Assembly: GCA_021234155.1 (NCBI GenBank)
Contig: JAJEKV010000085.1
Coordinates: 2,614,706-2,678,705 of the forward strand
DNA from: Isoetes taiwanensis
Lineage: Eukaryota; Streptophyta; Lycopodiopsida; Isoetales; Isoetaceae
Direction of reading: 5' to 3'
Length of the DNA stretch: 64,000 nt
The notes beneath the pieces were generated by a model that worked only from the letters and a program-made list of their open reading frames with translations, did not search any database and was not told the DNA's origin. The position numbers and the translations under genes were made by a program. Each line of letters begins with the position of its first letter. Positions within the stretch are counted from its first letter, which is position 1. Positions 32,801-43,502 of this stretch are shown in pieces.

Positions 32801-32916
32801 GGGGAAGGGAAGCAGGGGCTCCCCTTCCGCAAAATCGCAAGGGGCCTCGCGACCGGTGGTAGCCAAGAACAGGTCTGCCGATTCTTGAGGAAGGGGAGCT
32901 CCTGCTTCCCTTCCCC
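32801..32916. repeat. Long inverted repeat with 28-nt arms
   Basis: GGGGAAGGGAAGCAGGGGCT plus CCCCTTCC (32801-32828) is the complement of 32889-32916 with a single mismatch, around a 60-nt loop. The resulting hairpin resembles in design the one at 48091-48185. Confidence 0.75.
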
Positions 32917-35900
32917 GACAAAATAGAAGTAGGGGAGCTATTTTTTGGATTTTTTCTTGCTTTTCACAGAGATTTAAACAGATTTGAAGAGTTCTTGAAT
33001 GGATTTGAAGGGATTCAGTGAAGATCAGACATCTATTGATGGATTCGATGCTGCCCTGCGAAGATCCTGCCCTTGGAAGCCTGTACACACTAAGATATAG
33101 CGCCTTGCAAAGCCTTTCTGGCCAAGAACGGTGAAGATCTTGCCTTTCCGATGAAGAACAACGAAGAATAGCAAAGAACATCTAAGAACAACAAAGAACA
33201 ATGAATAGTTTAGTGATAGGCGCAGCCAGTCAGCCGGAATGAAGCAATCCAACTTCCATTCCGTAGTATTGGGCCATGACACGCGTCGCCTTAGGATTGG
33301 GTGCCAGGAATAACAACGGCCCTACTTCTATTTTGTGTTGTATCATTAAGAAATGTCCAGTAATCTTTGTTCATTCACATGTCATTGTTTTGCACTATTG
33401 AACCTACAAAATACACATGATTACCTATAAATCTTAGTGCACAAATGCTAGAAGCTCGTTAGTCACACAAATGACAACTCCTAGATAAAGCAAGACATTT
33501 TTTTCCACCCTAAAAGCATTGTTCAGTATAGAATAGATTCAATCATGGCTTAGTGTACCTTATTAGAAAGTCTCCAAGGTTTGTGGATGTTGCTAATATT
33601 AGGGTCTTAGAAATTTTGATCTTGGTATATTATGTTGGTTTAGGCCATATTTTAGGTGTATATACGCAATAGTTCCATGCTCAATTCCAAGACACGATAT
33701 TAAGTTTGTATTGCCAGCTAGCGTCAATGTTGTCATTGAAACTACTTGTTGTTGAGTCCAAGATAGCCAAACAGAACTCAAGTGGCTCCATTTTTCTACT
33801 AAAAAGGTTAGGCATGGAACTTTGAAGACATGGGGAAAAAGAACAGTTTGCGTGCGTATATTGGTGAGAGATTAAAATTAGCATTCTTGAAAACTTTAGA
33901 GCCATTCATCACACAACTTTGAAGGTCCTTGAAATCCTAACCCTATTCAATAATACCCTTCATAAGATAATATTCATTAAAAAATATATATAAATCATTT
34001 TGTAATTATTCTTTTTCCTTTTTTCTTGTTCTGCGCCGCAATCCAGGCTTGCGTTTAACTGCCACGTTTTTGTGGATGAATCTCGTCCGTTAAAAACATC
34101 TGGGTAAGGTACGGTCAAGCAAGCTGGATCGACGGTCGGGCACGATGGCAGAGCTGTGCCTTTGCCCTAAAATCAAAGCTGCATCGCCCTATTCCTGGAA
34201 TTCGGTGGAGGAATCCGTCCTTGTGCACACAGATTTGGATTCAGAGCAGATTCTGCCCTGTTCTTCTTGGCCCTTCTTCTTGGGTCGCCAGATTTGATAG
34301 GCTATCTAGGTTATCGATGGTCGGCAGTGAATAGCGAACAGGGAGCGCAGGTATTTTAGCAGCAAAACTGGGGTTTTCTGAACTGTGGGTTTAGCTTAGA
34401 CAGGTCAGCACATCGAAAAATCAGGCCTTGAAAGGTTCTTTCTGAGCGGCTTCTGCAAAATCAGGCCCTGCTTACTGCAATTTCGAGTTGTTTGAAGTCA
34501 TGGGGAGCTCGCAGCCTTCACTACTGGATAATTTCCTCTATTTGCTCAGAACTTCCAAAAGGACGTAGCACTGGGAAAGTAGTTGGATAGGCAACGATCT
34601 TCGTGGCATTAAATGGAAGCACATACATTCCACAACTTGAGCTTAGAAGGCACATTGACCGACATTCAGAAAATGAAGAACTTGGAATGACGGCAATGTT
34701 CATCGGCTCTTGCCATCTCTGTGCGGTTTGTCAGCAATTATGTCTGGGCATTTCTCTGGCCAGTAACGAGAGACCGTGATGCTTCTGAAATGCTGAATCG
34801 ATTATAAACAGAGAACACAGAGAGAGCTTTTCTCTCCAAAATCGTGCTTTCCAGAAAAAGGCAAATGTTAGATAGGGCTCTAAACCATCGGTTCATAGCT
34901 TCGATGAGACGCTGAGGGTCAAAAATCTAATACCATCATGAGGGTTACTTAAATACAGGTGACTGCTTAGTAATGGTCACTAAAAAAGGAAGGACACAGA
35001 AATCAGTACGAGTATAATGCAAATATGCTTAAGTTTGCCCAATTCGTTTGGTATTGCGGGAGGGTATTCTCGCAATGGTGGGAACTATGATTCTGGTATT
35101 GTATTATATAAAAAACCGTATATATTGCCATATTTGAGGAGCTTAATGTCATTTAGAGGTCATGTTGCTTTTTTGGGTTTTTAGATAAGTTATCTTGGGA
35201 AAGGCGAAGAAGAATAGAATAAACATTGGAGGCCTTTTTTTTAGGACGTGGATAAGAAGGGATGCTCCCTTCTATTTTTGGCAAGGGCAGCGGAGAAGCT
35301 AATCTTTTGAAATTGGGAAAAAAAATTGCACAGGGATACGATGGCCCTGTTGAATGGCATGCCGAGCAAAATGGCCAGCATCTCTACCTGCGTTGGAGCA
35401 GTGGCCCTATTTCTTCTTGCTTGCCTTTCTTTCTTTCTTTCAATTCTGGCTCTGCTAGTCATTTATTTTAGGGTAGAAGGCATATCAGCGGGGCAGAGTA
35501 GGAGGATGGAAATTTAGGTGTTTGTGGGTTCAAATCCCACGTTGGCAGTACTGGAGATTTCAATTTATTGTCTTGTCTGTGTAGTTTTTGTTTTTTGATT
35601 TGTTTATTGCATGGATCTAATGGGTTCTGGTCCGGTTGGGCTTCGAGGTCGCCTCCTCAGAGGTTTGGGGCCTTCAGAACCTGCAGGGATGGTTTCCGCG
35701 TCCTTTCTAGTTCCCAAATCCATCGGGTTCCTGGATAGGGCCTATGACCTCTTTTCTTTCCTCGGCCGGGCTTGGTGTTCATGCAGAACTGCATGGAAGG
35801 GCAGCCGTGTGCGCCTTTCGTGTGGAGGTGCCTAAGCATGCCCGTCGCATCCTTCTATGATGTGTCTGATTTCAATGGTGGAAATGGTTGTTTTGCACCA

Positions 35901-36086
35901 TTGGATTTTGTTAATTTAGTTTGCACCATTGCAACTTTCATTGGGGTAAGGGAAAAAAAATTCCTAAGCCCTTAATTTGGCACAATGTAAGGAATATTTT
36001 GCCCATCAATGGCTCATAATAAAAGATGAAAACATCCCATTAAGGAATTATTAAGGGATTATAGTACATTCAATGGATTTTGCAAT
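32917..36086. other. Unassigned region with minor motifs
   Basis: No gene is supported in this 3.2-kb stretch. Minor features are a (TTTC)n tract at 35427-35440 and an isolated B-box-like GGGTTCAAATCCC at 35526-35538, which lacks a convincing A box. The bases near 34020-34300 are more GC-rich but carry no recognisable exon. Confidence 0.4.
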
Positions 36087-36091
36087 AATGA

Positions 36092-38482
36092 TGTGACGAG
36101 CCTGCCGAGTTGACCCTCGTGGCAACTCAGGATCTTGTCTAAACTTGCACTAATTCTAGGTTGATAGTATTGGTGAAGAATTGAATCTTCTAACTCATAG
36201 TAATCAGAGATCAACCATAGTATTATCAAATACAACCATATTCACAGAATACACTATCATCAATACATTCACAAGATCTAGCTGAGCAATTTAACATAAG
36301 AGCTTCTCCTCTGGAACTCAACCATGATCCCCGGTTACACTAATGCCGCTAACTTGACCACTGCTTGCTAATCCACTGCACAATGCACTCAACGGGGTTA
36401 GTCCTCGTGACTAAGTGGGGATCCCATAGCGGCCTCTGCATGCATAGAACATCTTGCAATCTTGGATAACAAACATAACAACTCAAAGACTCAAGAACCT
36501 ATAGTGCAACGCTAGACTATGACAATAAAGGAAATATCATGAACATCAAGAGCAAAGAACATAACCAGAGTACCAAACCATCATAAACAAACTCCGGGCC
36601 AATGGGTAGCTCAGCCAGCCTACATACAGGCCCTGTTAGCAGCATGTTGCCCAGCCAGCTTACATTCCAAGCCCTGTAACGGGTGGTGGGGTGAACCTCG
36701 TATGGCATACCCTCTCAGTCCACGTCTGGCACTGGAGGACCTCTTACCATGGGAGTTCACAAGAGTTGACTGACGTAGCAATCCAAGCCAGGAGAACTAA
36801 CGCCCAGTGTCACAGAGCACAAATACATAGAACATAGAAACATGAGTCATGCCGGAACAACCTAGGCCACCGAACCTGGAAGTCCGACCCCGGAGGATCC
36901 AAATACATAACAAAATACCAAGACAACTGTGAGACAATGCAAAGACCATGACATGTGGTGTTCATTAGAGTGTTTACTATATGTGTGCTTGGATTATACT
37001 GCTGCTGATGTTGCCCATACAACTTGCCCAAGTTGAAGTACTGTCAAGCCTAACTGTCATTAATGTCGCTCCCACACCTATGTATCTCACTGAACAGGAA
37101 AAGACAATATCATTTCATACTGCACCACTTACCCCAGAACCATTCTCCCACGAGGATAATCCATTAGCTATGATGTCTTTGATAAAATATAGTTCAACAC
37201 TTAGAAACTTACAGTTATACACTTAGACTTACAGTGTTCCATGCCATAGCCTCATGTAGACGACCCCATACGCCTCATATTGATCCCTCGGCCCAACTTC
37301 ACTTGATCTTCAAGGTTCCACTCTTCAATTTATCTTTAACAACTATTAGCTAAGGTTTTTAATATTTCAATTAAAAACCCACTTTCCATAGGTAAGGAAC
37401 TTATTAGTGTGTCCAATGCGGAAACTCCAAACCCCGCACTTCTGACTTAAAATCTACAGGACCTCGTGATCACAATTGCTTGTAACTTCTGCCAACGGAT
37501 ACTTAGACTAGGCCCCATCTCTAGGAGCCAGGAATTACTAATTTTCAAGAGTTATAGACTTTTTAATCTAATTTACATATTGTTCTTTATTACATGATAT
37601 TCAAAAGCAATGCCAGTTCTTACACCCTTTGCCCCTTGTGCTTCACCCCAAGCGCTTGCAGCTTGCTTATACTTACTCAGTGGATGGCCTGCTAGATCCC
37701 ATCACCTTATACTTCCAAATCCCTTTTCTTATCTTATGTCTCTTAAAAGTAACAATTAGTTAACAAGTAATAAATTAATAACAACAAATATAAACAAGAA
37801 GCAAACATGGACTTTCCAAAAGTTACAGGGAAGGAAGGAAAGAGCAATGCAGACTGCTTTTGTTCTTGTTCTGGGCCTCGATTCTCCTTCCAGCAATGAC
37901 CCACAATCAAATCGGCCAGTCCCAGGCACAAATCAGCCTGATCTAAGTCCTTCCTAGATGATTCCAGGAATTCCGGCTCCAAATATGACAGTCGTGTTGC
38001 AGCCAAAAACCGTTGTTGCAGCCCCTAATTTCCTGGTTACTCCTATCCTGGATCAATTTCGACCACTCTAGAGCTCACATCAGCACACGTATCTCGGAGT
38101 TTCCATGATCATAATTCATCCTCTTTTATCTACAACATGCCTTAATCCAATCCACAGCTTATGAGATCTCAAATAGATCAGTAAAAAACCCCACCTGATA
38201 GAAGAATATTTGATGCCGTTCCCAAGCTTTGGCATCCTCCCTTGATCCGCCAATCCTCCCAGTGCAATCCTTCTTTGCCTTCATGCTCCAGGTTGCCTTC
38301 TCTTGCAAAAACCTTCACGTCTCCATTCTCCACTAAGCTCTCCAAGAAACTCTTGCTTATATGCTCTCCATGTTGCATGCACATTCTATCTTGCATGCAT
38401 GTTCTGTCCTGCATGCATGTCAAGCATGCATATATGCACATGAGTACGTATACTGGCCCATCAAGTGGCCAGGATCGTTACA
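36092..38482 (-). repeat. 3' LTR (left copy)
   Basis: This copy is 2391 bp. It retains a 37-40-bp stretch near 37080-37120 ('tgtatctcactgaacagg...') that the other LTR lacks. Near 38375-38440 it has fewer TTGCATGCATGTTC units than the other LTR. Long stretches are otherwise nearly identical to 39106-41442. Confidence 0.92.
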
Positions 38483-39105
38483 GTCTCTCCTTCTAAAATT
38501 TAACTGTTAACCACCTAGTGGTTAACATTGTGTATGCACATGTTAGGTGCATGCACATAGTGGTGGCAGACTGACACTTGGCATGATTAGGTTAACATAA
38601 GTGTAGGGATTAGATTTAGTTAGATGTACGGCTCAGATTTGCAGTCTACACTATATTAGACTAGAGCCTCTTCAGATGTACTCAGGTTTTATCTCAAATT
38701 TGGAGAGCCTCATTAGCTCACGTTTCCTTCATTCTTTGTACATTTTTCTTTCTCTTGTTCTTGTTTTGTGATCATGAGCATGGCAGCCTTGTAGCATCCG
38801 GCAGTCATGGACTGCTGCTGCAGGGTGCATGCCAAGAACTCAAACTAACATTAACCCATGTCCTCATGGGTCGTTATGGATTTTCTGAAGCATTCTATGA
38901 TTCAAATGTCAAATCTAGCACAACTTTAACTCAAATCAAAACTTCACCTTAGAAGTATAACTGCTATCCATCTTATTGAACATACCACGAGAAGAACCCT
39001 TACCTCAACTTGATCTATGATCCGCCATCTCAATAGCTAAGGATCCAACATGTAATCTATAAATCAATGTCAACAGCCAAAGATCGAACATGCTCTGATA
39101 CCAAC
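38483..39105 (-). other. Interior of the LTR element
   Basis: 623 bp without a coding frame of any known family. On the minus strand it runs from the primer-binding site at 39103 to the polypurine tract at 38483-38494. The packaging signal, if any, would lie here. Confidence 0.8.
39091..39103 (-). other. Primer-binding site of the LTR element
   Basis: The minus strand reads TGGTATCAGAGCA, separated by two nucleotides (GT) from the end of the 5' LTR. It is complementary to plant initiator Met tRNA. Confidence 0.88.
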
Positions 39106-41442
39106 TGTGACGAGCTTGCCGAGTTGACCCTCGTGGCAACTCGGGATCTTGTCTAAACTTGCACTAATTCTAGGTTGATAGTATTGGTGAAGAATTGAAT
39201 CTTCTAACTCATAGTAATCAGAGATCAACCATAGTATTATCAAATACAATCATATTCAGAGAATACACTATCATCACTACATTCACAAGATCTAGCTGAG
39301 CAATTTAACATAAGAGCTTCTCCTCTGGAACTCAACCACGATCCCTGGTTACACTAATGCCGCTAGCTTGACCACTGCTTGCTAATCCACTGCACAATGC
39401 ACTCATCGGGATTAGTCCTCGTGACTAAGTGGGGATCCCATAGCTGCCTCTGCATGCATAGAACATCTTGCAATCTTGGATAACAAACATAACAACTCAA
39501 AGACTCAAGAACCTATAGTGCAACGCTAGACTATAAAAATAAAGGAAACATCATGAACATCAAGAGCAAAGAACATAATCAGAGTACTAAACCATCATAA
39601 ACAAACTCCAAGACAATGGGTAGCTCACCCGACCTACATACAAAGCTCAATTAGCGGCATGTTGCCCAAACGACTTACATTCCAAGCCCCCCTCAGAAAG
39701 GGTGGTGGGTGAACCTCATATCGCATACCCTCATTACCCACGTCGGCACTAGAGGACCTCTTACCATGGGAGTTCACAAGAGTTGGACTGACGTAGCAAT
39801 CCAAGCCGGGAGAACTAACGCCCAAAGTCCGCAGCACAAATACATAGAACATAGAAACATGAGTCATGCCGAACAACCTAGGCCATCGAACACGGAAGTC
39901 CTAATCCAGGAGATCCAAATACATAACAAAATATACCAAGACAACAGTGAGACAATGCAAAGACCATGACATGTGGTGTTCATTAGAGTGTTTACTATAT
40001 GTGTGCTTGGATTATACTGCTGCTGATGTTGCCCATACAACCTGCCCAAGTTGAAGTACTGTCAAGCCTAACTGTCATTGATGTCGCTCCCACACCTATT
40101 GCACCACTTACCCCAGAACCATTCTCCCACGAGGATAATCCATTAGTGATAAAATATAGTTCAACACTTAGAAACTTACAGTTACTTACAGTGTTCCAGG
40201 CCATAGCCTCATGTAGACGACCCCATACGCCTCATATTGATCCCTCGGCCCAACTTCACTTGATCTTCAAAGTTCCACTCTTCAATTTATCTTTAACAAC
40301 TGTTAGCTAAGGTTTTTAATATTTCAATTAAAACCCCACTTTCCATAGGTAAGGAACTTATTAGTGTGTCCAATGCGGAAACTCCAAACCCCGCACTTCT
40401 GACTTAAAATCTACAAGACCTCGTGATCACAATTGCTTGTAACTTCTGCCAACGGATACTTAGACTAGGCCCCATCTCTAGGAGCCAGGAATTACTAATT
40501 TTCAAGAGTTATAGACTTTTTAATCTAATTTACATATTGTTCTTTATTACATGATATTCAAAAAGCAATGCCGGTTCTTACACCCTTTGCCCCTTTGTGC
40601 TTCACCCCAAAGCTTGCGGCTTGCTTATACTTACTTATTGGATGGCCTGCTAGATCCCATCACCTTATACTTCCAAATCCCTTTTCTTATCTTATGTCTC
40701 TTAAAAGTAACAATTAGTTAACAAGTAATAAATTAATAACAACAAATATAAACAAGAAGCAAATAGGACTTTCCAAAAGTTACAGGAAAGGAAGGAAAGA
40801 GCAACGTAGACTGTTTTTGTTCTTGTTCTGGGCCTCGATTCTCCTTCCAGCAATGACCCACAATCAAATCGGCCCCTGCACAAATCAGCCCCCATCTAAG
40901 TCCTTCCTAGATGATTCCAGGAATTCCGGCTCCAAATATGACAGTCGTGTTGCAGCCAAAAACCGTTGTTGCGGCCCCTAATTTCCTGATTACTCCTATC
41001 CTGGATCAATTTCGACCACTCTAGAGCTCACATCAGCACACGTATCTCGGAGTTTCCATGATCATAATTCATCCTCTTTTATCTACAACATGCCTTAATC
41101 CAATCCACAGCTTATGAGATCTCAAATAGATCAGTAAAAAACCCCACCTAATAGAAGAATATTTGATGCCGTTCCCAAGCTCTGGCATCCTCACTTGATC
41201 CGCCAATCCTCCCAGTGCAATCCTTCTTTGCCTTCATGCTCCAGGTTGCCTTCTCTTGCAAAAACCTTCACGTCTCCATTCTCCACTAAGCTCTCCAAGA
41301 ATATGCTCTCCATGTTGCATGCACATTCTATCTTGCATGCATGTTCCATCTTGCATGCATATTCTGTCTTGCATGCATGTCAAGCATGCATATATGCACA
41401 TGAGTACGTATACTGGCCCATCAAGTGGCCAGGATCGTTACA
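39106..41442 (-). repeat. 5' LTR (right copy)
   Basis: This copy is 2337 bp and carries the minus-strand promoter. An expanded tract of TTGCATGCATGTTC-like units lies at 41316-41385, one unit longer than in the left LTR, and a 10-bp stretch near 41300 present in the left LTR is missing. Confidence 0.92.
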
Positions 41443-41447
41443 AATGA

Positions 41448-42100
41448 GAATGATACTAACACATTCTTCCTTAGTGCTTAACTCCTTTCAACGAGAGGAA
41501 ATGCAAATGCTTTTGGTACTCTTAAGCAAATGCTAACTAAGCATATGTTGATTGTTGCCCCAAATTTGTTTTACTTCTTTTTTCTTAACCTGCAATGGTG
41601 TTAATCCGCAAAATGCCCTATGACAAATACGCAACTAAAACATTATCGTTTGTCATGCCTCATGTTCATAAAATAGCTCAAAAATCAAGTCCAGAGTAGG
41701 ATTAGATAGAAATCGAGAATTGAATAGCAAGTCGAACTATGCAGGTTTGGAACTAAAGAAATGTTCGCGGCAGCCTTGGCCGTCGCGATAAATTTCTTGT
41801 ATATAATAACTAATAAAATAAAACTCTCAAGGAAGTGCACATTCTTTCAAAGCAGTTAAAAGGCTCATGTATCCCGTGATATATGAATTAGAATTGATTT
41901 TTTCCATGATATAGTTGGCTTAAACATTGCATGTCATGACATGGATAAAGTACGAAAAGAGACCATGCATTGAAACGTGGACAGGTTGAAAAAATTTCAG
42001 GGGGAAAATGTTGAGGATATGATGGAGGAGGCCAAGATTCAAGAATGCAAAGGGCACATGAAATGATGAGTTAAAGAGGGGAAGTAACTGAAAAGGAAGC
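41448..42100. other. Unassigned, includes hairpin copy 2
   Basis: No gene is seen. The only recognised structure is the GC-core hairpin listed separately at 41756-41798. Confidence 0.4.
41756..41798. repeat. GC-core hairpin element, copy 2
   Basis: It has the same AAGAAATGTTCGCGG start and ATAAATTTCTT end as 31308-31350. The arms are CGCGGCAGCC and GGCCGTCGCG, which pair with one G-T and one A-C contact around TT. The stem is thus mostly kept despite sequence change. Confidence 0.7.
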
Positions 42101-42445
42101 GGTTACCAGGGAGGGGGAAAAGGAGGCCTATTTATGAAAGGTGAAGTGTGAGAGGAAGGCAGAAGAGGAAAAGATGGAGAAATGGGTGGGAATGGGGAGG
42201 CAGCCTCCTTCAGTGTTGCTGCTGCATTTTTCTTCCCTTCATGCTGTTCGCGCCAATTCCATTTCTTCTGCCCCTCCCTTCTTCTTCCTTCTCTGGGCTT
42301 GCCTTCTTCCTTTCCATTACTGCTCCATGCTGCCACATCCTCCCCCCCTTGTTCTTCACCATTATTTCTTCTCCATGTGGGCGCCTCCCCTCCCTCTCCT
42401 TCTGCCTTGCCCCTTCTTCTTTTCCTCATAACTTGCTCTCTCTAA
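42101..42445. repeat. CT/GA-rich low-complexity tract
   Basis: The plus strand is strongly CT-rich (tcttcttcc, ctccctctcc) and the complement AGG-rich. Open frames on both strands result from this bias and have no domain. Confidence 0.6.
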
Positions 42446-43502
42446 TATATCCACCATCTACCAGTCCATACTTCAGCTTCTCGCCGCCTTCCATCAGATC
42501 TTAAGCTCTTTCTCAAGATTTACATGCCTTTCCCAACCTCGGCATGCCAAATCTTTATACTGTATTTCAAATTAGAGTAAATATTTATTGTGATCAACTC
42601 ACAAACACAGGTTTGCTGATTGATCATCTTTTCTTTATGATGGCCAACTTTCACCTGGTCTCTTATAGTTTTGTCTCACTTTTTCTTGCATGTTTTGTAG
42701 CAATCTTGTATGCTAAATCAAGCAACATGTAGAAGCCAGGTTTTAGCATTGTATACGCAAATGAGTTCACACCCCAAATCAAAGTGAGCCTCTTGTTATC
42801 ATTCAAAAAAAAATAGGACAATTATTAAAGAAGTCGTTGTACATTTATCCAAGTACTCTCTAAAATTTGGAAAGTTAAATATTCCAAAATTATATTGCAT
42901 GAAGATCTGAAACACCATCCATGTCATGCTAATTTTGTCCAATACAACAAAGTTCAATTACAACCATTTTCAATGTTGGTCGAAGACAATTGTTTCTTGA
43001 ATACCTCTCTAACAATGGCATCATTCAATTGTAAACTCTTACAAAATGCCTCTTTCAAGCATTCTATGTCAAGGCAACAAATCCGAGTTCCCAACACTCT
43101 TCCAGGAAGCTCAACATGTCAAAGACAAAAGTCTGGGTTCCCACTACTGCACTGAAGAAACAAGCTCAACCGGATGTCCTTTTTGTTCAATCCTAGACCC
43201 ACCTTTAATTACAAAGACGTTAAAGTGTAGATAATCTTTCAAACCCTGTTATCCACCCAAAACCCACTCAGGTTTCTCCCAGGGATCTGTAAATATGTAC
43301 ACATCAAATTTAGACAATGTTTGGACCATGTAATATATCCACTCCATACCCACCCAAATTTCTCCACCAGATCTGTAAGAACGTAAGCATCAAATTATAG
43401 ATAATGTTTAAAGTATGCACAAGCTTTTAGGCACTGTTACCACTAAACTCGTTATTCCAGCTCAGCATCTTGAATCAGGCTCATAACAGGATGCATTTTG
43501 TT
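42446..43502. other. No gene supported
   Basis: AT-rich flank downstream of the MNU-like gene. Two similar blocks, 'cccacccaaaacccactcaggtttctccca' near 43250 and 'cccacccaaatttctccac' near 43350, suggest a small local duplication with the following 'gatctgtaa...catcaaat'. Confidence 0.4.

Larger units (their letters stand above)
36087..41447 (-). mobile_element. Complete non-autonomous LTR retrotransposon with tiny interior
   Basis: Two direct LTRs, 36092-38482 and 39106-41442, enclose only 623 bp. Both begin TGTGACGAGC and end GGATCGTTACA. The 5-bp target duplication AATGA is perfect (36087-36091 and 41443-41447). A Met-tRNA primer-binding site (39091-39103) adjoins the right LTR and a purine tract (minus-strand AGAAGGAGAGAC, 38483-38494) adjoins the left LTR, so the element lies on the minus strand. 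The interior has no gag or pol, so it must rely on proteins from another element. The layout is like LARD/TRIM elements but with unusually long LTRs for such a short interior. Confidence 0.92.

Noticed and set aside
35506-35552. tRNA gene at the GGGTTCAAATCCC motif
   Set aside because: B box only; no A box, acceptor stem or anticodon arm can be drawn.
42103-42504. Basic/acidic low-complexity proteins on both strands
   Set aside because: Explained by a CT/GA-biased tract; no complexity or domain.
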